A stretch of DNA of 64,000 nt, from NCBI GenBank assembly GCA_001899085.1, contig MKVB01000001.1, positions 30,639 through 94,638 of the forward strand, given 5' to 3'. The stretch is from Devosia sp. 66-14 (GTDB lineage: Bacteria > Pseudomonadota > Alphaproteobacteria > Rhizobiales > Devosiaceae). The position numbers and the translations under genes were made by a program. Below, in pieces: positions 56,259-64,000 of this stretch (positions are counted from its first letter, which is position 1; each line of letters opens with the position of its first letter). Under the pieces are notes generated by a model, which did no database searches, was not told the origin of the DNA, and saw only the letters and a list, made by a program, of their open reading frames with translations.

Positions 56259-56356
56259 GATCTCCCGAAGCTGCGCAGCAGCGCAGGGAGACATGGTCCG
56301 TGTACCAGCCTATTCTCTTCTTCTAGTGCTTTAGAGCGACGCGGAGACAGTGCTCG

Positions 56357-56626
56357 ATGTGGTACGTCTATTTCCTGCAGCTGAGGAATGGCGACGTCTA
56401 TGTCGGTTCGACGAACGATCTGAAGCGGCGCTTTGCCTCGCACCAGGCCGGACAGGTGCTGTCGACACGCGCCCACGTTCCCGCAGGACTCAAGTCCTAC
56501 GTGGCAGTGGAAACCGAGGAACACGCCCGCGAGCTGGAGCGCTACTTCAAGTCCGGCTCTGGCAAGGCCGTAGCGCTGAGACGCTTTATCAGAAGCGGTG
56601 CTCCAACCTCTACGCCGGTTTCCTAG
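56357..56626 (+). CDS. GIY-YIG nuclease family protein
   Basis: An 89-residue protein with the GIY-YIG fold: WYVYFLQLRNGDVYVGSTND (2-21), then LKRRFASHQAG with the catalytic Arg, and the family Glu in ARELERYFKSGSGKAVALRR. Single-domain members like this are common in bacteria and may act in DNA repair or mobile element biology; the function is not established. It lies downstream of tRNA-Ser and converges with the DMT transporter gene by a 4-base overlap. Confidence 0.9.
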   Translation: MWYVYFLQLRNGDVYVGSTNDLKRRFASHQAGQVLSTRAHVPAGLKSYVAVETEEHARELERYFKSGSGKAVALRRFIRSGAPTSTPVS

Positions 56627-57072
56627 CTCTCATCCTTCACGGGCGTGCCAGCACGCTGCCGTTGCGCGACGATCACGCCGGCGACGATCAACACGATGCC
56701 GCCAAGCGCCGCCAGCGACACCGGCTTGCCGGTCAGCACCCAATCGAGGGCGACGCCGCCCAGCACCTGGCCGGCGATGATCAGCATGGTGGAGCGGGTG
56801 GCGCCGATCTGGCCGATGATCCAGCTGCTCAGCGCCACGAAGACCACCCCGACCGGCCCGCCGAAATAGATGTGCCATGGGCCCGAGAACGCGCCGTCGC
56901 GCAGCAGGCCGCCGATGGCGAGACCGATCGCCGTCAACAGCGCGAAACCGACCAGGTGGTTGCAGAACGAGGCGAACAGCGCCGAGGTTGAGACGGCGAG
57001 CCGTCCGTTCAACTGCCGGCTCACGCCGACCAGACCGCCGGCGACGAAAGCAAGGACCACCGCTTCGATCAT
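56623..57072 (-). CDS. DMT superfamily transporter subunit (DUF606/YdcZ), second of pair
   Basis: About 149 aa from the ATG at 57072. Five hydrophobic helices are visible (EAVVLAFVAGGLVGVSRQLN; ASFCNHLVGFALLTAIGLAI; YFGGPVGVVFVALSSWIIGQ; RSTMLIIAGQVLGGVALDW; LAALGGIVLIVAGVIVAQ). It begins inside the stop of the upstream paralogue (ATGA), so the two probably form a two-subunit transporter. The substrate is unknown. Confidence 0.9.
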   Translation of the reverse strand: MIEAVVLAFVAGGLVGVSRQLNGRLAVSTSALFASFCNHLVGFALLTAIGLAIGGLLRDGAFSGPWHIYFGGPVGVVFVALSSWIIGQIGATRSTMLIIAGQVLGGVALDWVLTGKPVSLAALGGIVLIVAGVIVAQRQRAGTPVKDES

Positions 57073-57536
57073 AGGCTGCCCCAGATGACCAGCGCACTGC
57101 CGGCGACGATCAGCGCCAGCGCCATCGCGTCGCCCAGCCGCAGGCGGCGCTTGGCAATGCCGAACAGGCCCCAGCGATCGGCAGCGAGGCTGAAGACGAT
57201 CTGGCCCGCGAGGCCCAGCGCCACCGTACCCGAAAGCGCCAGCGACGAGTTCACCGCCGTCGAGGTCATGATCACCGTCACCGCGCCGGCGAAGCCGCCG
57301 AGATAGGCCCAGAGCGGAATGGCTGAGCGCGGGGCATCGCTGCGCTGGATCGCCTTCCACCACAGCGGCACCACCAGCAGCGCCGCGACGGTCCCGGTGC
57401 CATGCGCCATCCACGACGAGAACAGGGCACCGCCCTGCCGGGCCAGTTCGCCGTTGAGGTGGACCATGAGCGAGAGCAGGGCCCCTGCCGCCAGCGCGGC
57501 AAGGTTGGCGGCGAGATCGATCCGGCGAGGTGACAT
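57069..57536 (-). CDS. DMT superfamily transporter subunit (DUF606/YdcZ), first of pair
   Basis: A 155-residue DUF606 protein. Its motif VHLNGELARQGGALFSSWMA (about 25-44) corresponds to SRQLNGRLAVSTSALFASFC in the partner, showing the paralogy. It has five helices. Pairs of adjacent DUF606 genes are frequent and are thought to form heterodimers, since each is half the length of EamA-type transporters. Confidence 0.9.
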   Translation of the reverse strand: MSPRRIDLAANLAALAAGALLSLMVHLNGELARQGGALFSSWMAHGTGTVAALLVVPLWWKAIQRSDAPRSAIPLWAYLGGFAGAVTVIMTSTAVNSSLALSGTVALGLAGQIVFSLAADRWGLFGIAKRRLRLGDAMALALIVAGSALVIWGSL

Positions 57537-57627
57537 CTGCGACTACGTTGGGAGCGGGCGCTGCAGGTGACGGTTGCGGGCCTCCACCGTCAAGGTGCTA
57601 CGCGGTGATTGGCACCGCATTTCCGCC

Positions 57628-58176
57628 TCAGTGCCGGACCCACTGCGTCTGCACGACACCGCGGTCGATCAGTTCCATGTCGCGGGCCTCGAGCCCCGCG
57701 CCGGGCAGCACCAGCCGCGGGTGCCCCTTGGTGAAGCACGCAATGCCGTCCGGCAGCGTCAGGTCGCGAACTTCCGACAATACGAAGCGATCGAGCAGCG
57801 GCAGGAACAGGTCGAACGTGCCGGTGCCGCCGGTAATGGCCACCGTTCCCTCGGCAACTCCCAGCTGCCTCAGAACATCGGCGATTTCCATCCCAGCGGG
57901 ATTCCAGAGCTGCGTCAGGGCGTCGCCGGGGTCGGCTTCGAGCGCTGCGACGGAGCGCGTCAGCACCAGGCGTCGGCGGCCCGGATTGGGATGGCGCTCG
58001 TGGCCCAGCCGGCCGAGCACGACCAGCGCTGCGGCGTCGAGCGCTGCCTGGAAGATGCGCCAGTCGGCTTCGTTGCGCAGCGCCAGCGGCATGGTGCCGT
58101 CGACGGCGGCGATCATCCCGTCGACCGAGACAATGGCGTGGCCTTCGATGATGACGGTTGAGCCAGGAATGGACAT
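57628..58176 (-). CDS. Dihydrofolate reductase family protein (RibD C-terminal-like)
   Basis: A 182-residue protein with a DHFR-like fold: VIIEGHAIVSVDGMIAAVDG (start), ALVVLGRLGHERHPNPGRRR, LVLTRSVAALEADPGDALTQ and VAITGGTGTFDLFLPLLDRF, where the GGxxT NADPH loop is kept. It is not a true folA, as catalytic segments differ. Members reduce pterins or riboflavin precursors; the substrate is unknown. Confidence 0.82.
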   Translation of the reverse strand: MSIPGSTVIIEGHAIVSVDGMIAAVDGTMPLALRNEADWRIFQAALDAAALVVLGRLGHERHPNPGRRRLVLTRSVAALEADPGDALTQLWNPAGMEIADVLRQLGVAEGTVAITGGTGTFDLFLPLLDRFVLSEVRDLTLPDGIACFTKGHPRLVLPGAGLEARDMELIDRGVVQTQWVRH

Positions 58177-58253
58177 CGTTCGGCTCTAGCGCGTGGCGCC
58201 CGGCGCGGCAATTGGAGATTGGCGCTTGCCGCGCGGCGGGCTCATGCTAGTGC

Positions 58254-58922
58254 ATGAACATGACTCAATCGGAGCCCACGCCTGTGCTACCGCTGATCCT
58301 GCCGCTGGGCGATCGGGGACTGCTGGTGCGGTTCGGCGAGGCGCTGTCCGACGAGGCGAACCGCGCCGCCATCGCGCTGGCGGGGCACATCGAGGCAGCG
58401 GCGATTCCCGACGTGCTCGAGGTGGTGCCGAACCTCATTTCGGTGCTGGTGCGCTACGAGCCGGCCCGGCTGACATTCGAGCGACTGGCGGGAGAAATCC
58501 GCTTGCTCGCCTCCGCAGGCGACGACCGGCAGTCGGCCGGTGCCGAGCACCGCGTCGCGGTCCGCTTCGACGGGGAAGATCTCGAGTCGGTCGCCGGGTT
58601 GCTGGGGCTGTCGGTGGGGGATTTCCTTCGCGCCCACAACGTCGCGCCGCTGCGGGTGCTGGCCACCGGATTTGCTCCGGGTTTCATCTATTGCGGCCTG
58701 CACCCGGAGACGCTGGTGGTGCCGCGCCGGAACGTCGTGCGGCGGCAGGTGCCGGCCGGTACCGTGCTGTTCGCAGCCGGGCAGACGGCGATCACCTCGA
58801 CCGCCATTCCGACTGGCTGGCACGTCCTCGGCCACACCGGCTTTCGCAATTTCGATCCCGCGGCAGAGCCACCGACGCGGGTGCGCGCCGGCGACCGCGT
58901 AGCCTTCGAGGCAGCACCGTGA
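58254..58922 (+). CDS. pxpB: 5-oxoprolinase subunit B
   Basis: A 222-residue KipI/PxpB protein. LPLGDRGLLVRFGEALSDEA opens the allophanate-hydrolase-like domain 1. VLATGFAPGFIYCGLHPETL and VPRRNVVRRQVPAGTVLFAA are family hallmarks. With PxpA and PxpC it hydrolyses 5-oxoproline to glutamate using ATP, recycling a damage product of glutamine and glutamate. It overlaps pxpC by 4 bases (GTGA). Confidence 0.95.
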   Translation: MNMTQSEPTPVLPLILPLGDRGLLVRFGEALSDEANRAAIALAGHIEAAAIPDVLEVVPNLISVLVRYEPARLTFERLAGEIRLLASAGDDRQSAGAEHRVAVRFDGEDLESVAGLLGLSVGDFLRAHNVAPLRVLATGFAPGFIYCGLHPETLVVPRRNVVRRQVPAGTVLFAAGQTAITSTAIPTGWHVLGHTGFRNFDPAAEPPTRVRAGDRVAFEAAP

Positions 58923-59809
58923 CCGCCATCCGCATCACTCGGGCAGGACCGCTGGCAACGCTCCAGGATGCTGGTCGGCCGGGGCTGCTGCGGCATGGCA
59001 TCAGCGCTTCGGGCCCGATGGATCGCGCGGCTTTCGAGCGGGCGGGCGGCTGGCTCGGCGCCGCCGGAACGACCGGGATAGAATTCACCACCGCCGGCAT
59101 CGGCTTCGTCGCCGATGCCTCGGTTTCGATGGCCGTCGACGGCGGTGCGTTCGAACTGAGCATCGATGGCGAAGCGAAATCCTGGCCGTCGCGCGCGCTG
59201 CTGAAGGCCGGAGCCGTCGTCGATATCCGCCCCGGCTCGCTTGGAAACTACGGCTACCTGCGGTTCGACCGGCAGATTGAGGTGCCCCTGGTGATGGGCA
59301 GCCGGGCGACCAGTTCGATCGCCGGGATCGGCGGTTTCGAGGGGCGCGCGCTGAAGGCCGGCGATGTGCTGGCGCTGGGCGCCACGCTGCCCCGCGGGCG
59401 TGGCCAGCATCCAACTCAGGCGGCGCTGGCTGATGGTCCGATCCGCGTCATCTGGGGCATTCATGCCGATCGGTTCAGCAATGCGATCCGTCAGCGCTTC
59501 GTTACCGATGAGTTCGTCGTGTCGCCACAGCTCGACCGCATGGGCGTACGGCTGGCCGACCCGCTGCAGGTCTTTGCCGACGCCGCGATCCTGTCGCTGG
59601 TATCGGATGCCGTGGCGCCCGGCGATATCCAGATCCTCGGCGATGGGACCCCGATCGTGCTGATGCGCGATCATCAGCCGACCGGCGGCTATCCGCGCAT
59701 CGCCACGGTGATTTCGGCCGACATCGATCGGTTTGCGCAAGTGCGGCCGGGGGCGCCTGTGCGGTTCGAGCCGGTGACCGTCGCGCACGCCCAGGGACTT
59801 AAGCCATGA
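58919..59809 (+). CDS. pxpC: 5-oxoprolinase subunit C
   Basis: A 296-residue KipA/PxpC protein from GTG at 58919. ITRAGPLATLQDAGRPGLLR, SGPMDRAAFERAGGWLGAAG and TPIVLMRDHQPTGGYPRIAT match the biotin-independent carboxylase-like domain 2. It overlaps both flanking genes (GTGA, ATGA), as expected for subunits made together. Confidence 0.95.
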   Translation: MTAIRITRAGPLATLQDAGRPGLLRHGISASGPMDRAAFERAGGWLGAAGTTGIEFTTAGIGFVADASVSMAVDGGAFELSIDGEAKSWPSRALLKAGAVVDIRPGSLGNYGYLRFDRQIEVPLVMGSRATSSIAGIGGFEGRALKAGDVLALGATLPRGRGQHPTQAALADGPIRVIWGIHADRFSNAIRQRFVTDEFVVSPQLDRMGVRLADPLQVFADAAILSLVSDAVAPGDIQILGDGTPIVLMRDHQPTGGYPRIATVISADIDRFAQVRPGAPVRFEPVTVAHAQGLKP

Positions 59810-60549
59810 AGCAGTTCGATCTGAATGCCGACCTGGGCGAGGGCATGCCGGGCGATGCGGCCCTGTTCGACATCATCTCGTCTGCCTCGATTGCCTGCGG
59901 CGGACATGCAGGCGACGAAACCACGATGCGGCTGGCCCTGCGGGCGGCCAGGGCCCGAGGCGTCGCCGTCGGCGCGCACCCCGGTTTTGCCGATCGCGAG
60001 CACTTTGGCCGGCGCCGGCTGTTGCTGCCGCCCGAGGAGCTGGATGAGCAGGTGCGCGCCCAGGTGCGGGCCCTGGTCGAGTTCGCCGAGGAGGAGGAGG
60101 TGCCGGTGCGCTACCTCAAGCTCCATGGTGCGCTGGCCAACATGGCGGCGGAAGAACCGGCGGTGGCGGCCCTGTGCTTTGCATCGGTGACCGGGCTGGT
60201 GCCGGGCCTGGCGGTGCTGGCCATCGACGACAGCGCGCAGGTCGAGGTGGCCGAGGCGCTGGGCTACCCCGTGGTGCGCGAGGCCTATGCCGATCGCGCC
60301 TATGAGCCCAACGGGCTGCTGGTGCCGCGGTCCGAACCCGGCGCCGTGCTGCACGACAGCAAGGCGATTGCCGAGCGCGCGGTCCGGCTGGCGCGGTCCG
60401 GTGAACTCGTCGCGATCGATGGATCGGTGATCCGGTCCCGAGCCACCTCGCTCTGCATCCACGGCGACACCGAGGAGGTCGTGGCGATTGCGCACGCGGT
60501 GCGGCAGGCGCTCGAGGGCGAGGGCGTTGCCATCCGCGCGCCTTACTGA
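59806..60549 (+). CDS. pxpA: 5-oxoprolinase subunit A (LamB/YcsF family)
   Basis: A 247-residue PxpA. LNADLGEGMPGDAALFDIIS (5-24), then ASIACGGHAGDETTMRLAL, AVGAHPGFADREHFGRRRLL and REAYADRAYEPNGLLVPRSE are diagnostic for the LamB/YcsF metal-binding family. The operon order B-C-A and overlaps suggest one complex. The stop is 55 bases before folD. Confidence 0.96.
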   Translation: MKQFDLNADLGEGMPGDAALFDIISSASIACGGHAGDETTMRLALRAARARGVAVGAHPGFADREHFGRRRLLLPPEELDEQVRAQVRALVEFAEEEEVPVRYLKLHGALANMAAEEPAVAALCFASVTGLVPGLAVLAIDDSAQVEVAEALGYPVVREAYADRAYEPNGLLVPRSEPGAVLHDSKAIAERAVRLARSGELVAIDGSVIRSRATSLCIHGDTEEVVAIAHAVRQALEGEGVAIRAPY

Positions 60550-60604
60550 GGTTGCGTGGCGGGACGAGTTGTTCCATATCGGCGGCTCCACATGAGGAGC
60601 TCCC

Positions 60605-61507
60605 ATGACCGCCAAGATCATCGACGGAAAATCCTATGCCGAGGGGCTTCGCGCCCGGATCGCCGGTCATGTCGAGCGGCTGAAGCGCGAGCATGGCGTG
60701 ACGCCGGGCCTGGCGGTGGTGATCGTCGGGCATGATCCGGGCAGCCAGATCTATGTGAGCCAGAAGGCCAAGCAGACCGTCGAGGTCGGCATGCACTCGG
60801 AAAAGTACGAACTGCCCGATGATGCCTCGGAAGCCGAGGTGCTGGCGCTGGTGCAGAACCTCAACGCGGACCCGGCCATTCACGGCATCCTGGTGCAGTT
60901 ACCGCTGCCCAGCCAGATCGACCCCAACAAGGTGATCGCCACCATTTCGCCCGACAAGGACGTCGACTGCTTCACGCCGGCCAGCGTTGGCAAGCTGCAG
61001 ATCGGGTTGCCGGGGCCGGTGAGCTGCACGCCGCTCGGCTGCCTGATGCTGCTGCGCGACACGCTCGGTTCGCTCGAGGGCTTGAACGCGGTGATCGTCG
61101 GGCGCTCGAACCTCGTCGGCAAGCCGATGGCGCAACTGCTGCTGCGCGAAAACTGCACGGTGACCGTGGCGCATTCCAAGACCAGGAACCTCGCCGATGT
61201 GGTTCGGCAGGCAGATATCGTGGTGGCCGCGGTCGGCCGGCCGCAGATGATCAAAGGCGACTGGATCAAGCCCGGCGCGACGGTGATCGACGTGGGCATC
61301 AATCGCATCCCCGCGCCCGAGCGTGGCGAGGGCAGGACGCGCCTGCTCGGCGACGTGGACTACCCGGCCGCCGCCGCGGTCGCCGGCGCCATCACCCCGG
61401 TGCCGGGCGGGGTCGGGCCGATGACCATCGTCTGCCTGCTGGCCAACACCGTGACCACGGCCTCACTGATCAACGGCATCGAGCCGCCCAAGGACCTTAC
61501 GCCCTAG
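60605..61507 (+). CDS. folD: Bifunctional methylenetetrahydrofolate dehydrogenase/cyclohydrolase
   Basis: The product (300 aa) interconverts methylene-, methenyl- and formyl-tetrahydrofolate with [24 protein letters not shown] carries the catalytic lysine, [20 protein letters not shown] and [13 protein letters not shown] the substrate site, [20 protein letters not shown] the nucleotide fold, and [20 protein letters not shown] the signature. GAGGAG lies before the ATG. Its last codons overlap the convergent MmcQ/YjbR gene by 11 bases. Confidence 0.97.
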   Translation: MTAKIIDGKSYAEGLRARIAGHVERLKREHGVTPGLAVVIVGHDPGSQIYVSQKAKQTVEVGMHSEKYELPDDASEAEVLALVQNLNADPAIHGILVQLPLPSQIDPNKVIATISPDKDVDCFTPASVGKLQIGLPGPVSCTPLGCLMLLRDTLGSLEGLNAVIVGRSNLVGKPMAQLLLRENCTVTVAHSKTRNLADVVRQADIVVAAVGRPQMIKGDWIKPGATVIDVGINRIPAPERGEGRTRLLGDVDYPAAAAVAGAITPVPGGVGPMTIVCLLANTVTTASLINGIEPPKDLTP

Positions 61508-61853
61508 GTTTCGCCGCCGCGTAGGCATCCGCCAGCCGCTTCGGCGCCCGGAACCTCCAGGCGTCCTCTAGCCGCAGCGACAGCTCTTCGTCGCCAATGA
61601 CGTCCAGCCGGACCAGGAGGCCCGGCCAGCCCTTGAAATGGTCGGTCTGCCAGTAGATCTCGGGCGCCATTTCCATCAGCAGTTCCTTGTGCTCCAGCGG
61701 GCAGTGCAGCACCATTTCCTGTGGCCCGCGCACCGAGGCGAAGTTCTTGCCCCTCACCTTCAGCGATGGCGCGCCATAGCTGGTGGATTCGCTGACCTCG
61801 GGAAGTTGTAGTGCCGCGCACAGGCGCAGCATCCGGTCCATCTCGTGGCCCAT
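61497..61853 (-). CDS. MmcQ/YjbR family protein
   Basis: About 118 aa. I favour the ATG at 61853, 6 bases after AAGGAG; the ATG at 61859 directly abuts that site. [40 protein letters not shown] and [18 protein letters not shown] match the MmcQ/YjbR family, a CyaY-like fold proposed to bind DNA. The function is unknown. Confidence 0.88.
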   Translation of the reverse strand: MGHEMDRMLRLCAALQLPEVSESTSYGAPSLKVRGKNFASVRGPQEMVLHCPLEHKELLMEMAPEIYWQTDHFKGWPGLLVRLDVIGDEELSLRLEDAWRFRAPKRLADAYAAAKPRA

Positions 61854-61973
61854 CGCCATCTCCTTCTCGGTGAAGCAAAAAACCGCGTTCGACTGGGCAG
61901 CGAGTCTGGCGCATCTGCAACCGATTGGCTACACCACGGTTTGAACCCGAAGCGCCTGTCTCCCGGGGTCTCC

Positions 61974-63389
61974 ATGACCAATGAATCCGACATCGCGGAA
62001 ATCGGGGAAGCCCGGCCCGATCCGAACGCGCTTCGCGGTCCGGACGACCACCTGAATCAGGATTGGATCGAGCGGCTGCGCGCCCATCTCAGGGCGGGCG
62101 AAGAGCACGACGTCGCTGAGATGATGGAGCCGCTGCACGCCGCCGATGCGGGCGACGTGCTCGAGGCGCTGGAGCAGGACGAGCGTGTCGCGCTGGTCCA
62201 GATGCTCGGCGACAAGTTCGACTACCTGGCCCTCACCGAGGTCGACGACAACGTCCGTACCGACCTGATCGAGGAACTGCCGGCCGAGGACGTGGCGCGC
62301 GGCGTTGCGACCCTCGACAACGACGACGCCGTCTACATCCTCGAGGACATGGATGCCGGCGATCGCGAGGAAATTCTCGCGCAGTTGCCGGCCTTCGAGC
62401 GACTGAGCCTCAAGCGCAGCCTCGATTTCCCCGAAGACTCCGCCGGCCGGCGGATGCAGACCGATTTCATCGCCATCCCACCGTTCTGGACCGTCGGCCA
62501 GACCATCGACTACCTCCGGGTGGAAAAGGATCTGCCCGACGAGTTCTTCCAGCTTTACGTCGTCGATCCCGGTTATCGGGTGCTGGGCACCATTCCGCTC
62601 GACAAGTTCCTGCGCTCCAAGCGCCAGGTGCGCATCGAAAACCTGATGAACCACGACGTCCTCACGGTGGAAGCCACCGAGGACCAGGAGGAGGCGGCGC
62701 GCGACTTCGAGCGCTACGACCTCGTGGAAATCGGCGTGGTCGACGAGAACAAGCGGCTGGTCGGCGTGCTGACCGTCGACGACATCGTCGACGTCATCCA
62801 CGAAGAAGCGACCGAAGACATCAAGCTGCTCGGCGGCGTGGGCGACGAAGAGCTGTCGGACAACGTGCTGTCGACGGTGCGCAGCCGCGCCCCCTGGCTG
62901 GTGGTGAACCTCATCACCGCCATGCTCGCCTCGTTCGTCATCAGCCTGTTCAACGGCACCATCGAGCAGATGGTGGCGCTGGCGGCGCTGATGCCGATGG
63001 TCGCCTCGATGGGCGGCAATGCCGGCACCCAGACCATGACGGTGACGGTGCGGGCGCTGGCGACACGTGATCTCGATCGCGGCAGGGTCCGACGCCTGAT
63101 CACTCGCGAGGTCACCGGCGGCTTCCTCAATGGCTGCATCTTCGCGGTGCTGATCGGCGCCGTCACCTGGCTGCGCTATGCCAGTCCGAGTCTGGGAATC
63201 GTCATCGGCCTCGCCATGATCATCAACATGGTCGCGGCCGGCAGCGCCGGAATTTTGATCCCGCTGGCCCTCAACAAGCTCAAGGTCGACCCGGCGATCG
63301 CCTCCTCGGTGTTCGTCACCACCGTCACCGATGTCATTGGATTCTTCGCGTTTTTGGGCTTGGCCGGGCTCTGGTTCGGGCTGTTCTGA
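61974..63389 (+). CDS. mgtE: Magnesium transporter MgtE
   Basis: A 471-residue magnesium channel. An N-terminal superhelical domain (about 45-150; DVAEMMEPLHAADAGDVLEA) and two CBS domains (about 155-285; EIGVVDENKRLVGVLTVDDI) sense cytosolic magnesium. Then come five transmembrane helices with MVASMGGNAGTQTMTVTVRA, the GNAGTQ ion-selectivity segment. Length is typical. No magnesium riboswitch is recognised. Confidence 0.96.
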   Translation: MTNESDIAEIGEARPDPNALRGPDDHLNQDWIERLRAHLRAGEEHDVAEMMEPLHAADAGDVLEALEQDERVALVQMLGDKFDYLALTEVDDNVRTDLIEELPAEDVARGVATLDNDDAVYILEDMDAGDREEILAQLPAFERLSLKRSLDFPEDSAGRRMQTDFIAIPPFWTVGQTIDYLRVEKDLPDEFFQLYVVDPGYRVLGTIPLDKFLRSKRQVRIENLMNHDVLTVEATEDQEEAARDFERYDLVEIGVVDENKRLVGVLTVDDIVDVIHEEATEDIKLLGGVGDEELSDNVLSTVRSRAPWLVVNLITAMLASFVISLFNGTIEQMVALAALMPMVASMGGNAGTQTMTVTVRALATRDLDRGRVRRLITREVTGGFLNGCIFAVLIGAVTWLRYASPSLGIVIGLAMIINMVAAGSAGILIPLALNKLKVDPAIASSVFVTTVTDVIGFFAFLGLAGLWFGLF

Positions 63390-63538
63390 GCAGCTTTCCA
63401 CAGGGATACTCGACCTATCCACTGTGGCTTTCCCGCCACTTCCCAACCACGCCCTTGCCGAGTTAACGAATCATTACTGTCGCAATTTCGTCACCATGTG
63501 TGGTTGCGGCAGCCCGTGAACGGCAAGAAGGAGCTTTG

Positions 63539-63652
63539 ATGCGAGGCCAATCAAAGACCGAATGGTGGCGTTCCGCCTTACCGACGGTGTCCTGGACACT
63601 CGTCTGTTTGCTGGCCATGTCACTCGTGTTCACTATCGTTGCCGGCGCCTAG
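63539..63652 (+). CDS. 37-residue single-pass membrane microprotein
   Basis: MRGQSKTEWWRSALPTVSWT is followed by one helix (LVCLLAMSLVFTIVAGA) reaching the C-terminus. AAGGAG lies 7 bases before the ATG, which supports expression. It has its own terminator downstream at 63700. I do not recognise it. It sits between mgtE and a GST gene. Confidence 0.65.
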   Translation: MRGQSKTEWWRSALPTVSWTLVCLLAMSLVFTIVAGA

Positions 63653-63699
63653 GACGGGGTGCAACTGGACCTGAAGGTCCTTCGATAGTACAGAATTTT

Positions 63700-63734
63700 G
63701 GAAGGGCGCCGGGCCACTCGGCGCCCTTCCGCTT
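63700..63734 (+). terminator. Rho-independent terminator
   Basis: GGAAGGGCGCCG (63700-63711) and CGGCGCCCTTCC (63719-63730) form a perfect 12-bp stem with a 7-nt loop, followed by GCTTTT. It ends the microprotein transcript and lies 13 bases before the next gene. Confidence 0.85.
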
Positions 63735-63747
63735 TTGAGGCCGACCG

Positions 63748-64000
63748 ATGAAACTGATCTTCGCCAACCGCAACTATTCGAGCTGGTCGCTGCGCGCCTG
63801 GCTGGTGCTGCGCCATTTCAACATTCCGTTCGATGAGGAACTGGTGCTGCTCAACGGTGAAGGCTGGCAGCAGAACCTGCGCAAGAAGTCGCCGAGCGGC
63901 AAGGTGCCGGTGCTGGTCGATGGCGACGTGGTCCTGCCCGAGACCACGGCGATCATCGAGTACCTGCATGACAAATACCCGGCCAAGGGCATCTGGCCCT
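63748..64000 (+). CDS. Glutathione S-transferase family protein (3' end outside window)
   Basis: The first 84 residues are visible: an N-terminal thioredoxin-like domain with LIFANRNYSSWSLRAWLVLR (3-22), where the Ser pair before the helix is the family glutathione site, then SGKVPVLVDGDVVLPETTAI with the cis-Pro and the glutathione contact. The helical C-terminal domain is cut off by the window end. The NYSSWSLR start resembles a GST class common in proteobacteria. Confidence 0.9.
   Translation, partial: MKLIFANRNYSSWSLRAWLVLRHFNIPFDEELVLLNGEGWQQNLRKKSPSGKVPVLVDGDVVLPETTAIIEYLHDKYPAKGIWP

Overview
The window is GC-rich and densely coded, and it looks like a chromosomal segment of an alphaproteobacterium of the order Hyphomicrobiales (Rhizobiales). 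A Devosia-like organism is my best guess. Three things point this way: the core order uvrA - ssb - gyrA - coaD - peptidyl-prolyl isomerases - queA - tgt, which I recognise from that order; GTTC-N7-GTTC LexA boxes (seen here as GAAC-N7-GAAC) near uvrA and ssb; and typical small proteins (DUF1127, 24-38 aa membrane microproteins, IalB family). The genus is inference only; no rRNA gene is present. There is no CRISPR array, prophage, integrase or intact insertion sequence.

Layout. 0-6.3 kb is accessory: a glutathione S-transferase, two DUF1127 microproteins, an M19 dipeptidase, a decayed RNA-ligase gene, and an HscC-type Hsp70 overlapping a membrane-anchored J-like protein. 6.3-11.3 kb holds the SOS-linked uvrA and ssb, separated by a secreted Cys-rich protein. 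11.4-19 kb has a methyltransferase, a LuxR-type regulator, a frameshifted secreted protein, a diguanylate cyclase, and an RND/MMPL exporter coupled to a small secreted protein. 19.2-34.3 kb is mostly housekeeping: gyrA, S41 peptidase, two LysE exporters, coaD, two cyclophilins, two small secreted paralogues, queA, a REP-like repeat, tgt, pgi and map.

34.4-39.3 kb is again accessory: an SDR reductase, small hypothetical proteins, a cluster of tiny membrane proteins with a low-affinity iron permease family protein, and a 0.7 kb interval bounded by a duplicated tRNA-Lys 3' end that carries a DUF2750 gene. 39.4-51.8 kb has glmU-glmS (UDP-GlcNAc supply), MepB and DUF2237 proteins, recG-ypeA, and sdhE-mfd. 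51.9-64 kb has a UbiH-like monooxygenase, a split YeeE/YedE transporter pair, TerC, a quinone oxidoreductase, tRNA-Ser, GIY-YIG, two DUF606 transporters, the 5-oxoprolinase operon pxpB-pxpC-pxpA, folD, mgtE, and a second glutathione S-transferase cut by the window end.

DNA repair and genome integrity recur (uvrA, ssb, gyrA, recG, mfd). Many neighbours are joined by ATGA or GTGA overlaps, so translational coupling is common. The observations most worth following are the non-canonical quinolone-binding residues of GyrA, the tRNA-Lys 3'-end duplication around DUF2750, the Hsp70/HPD-less J pair, the RNA-ligase pseudogene and the tiny membrane-protein cluster. I found no clearly new multi-gene defence or biosynthetic system.
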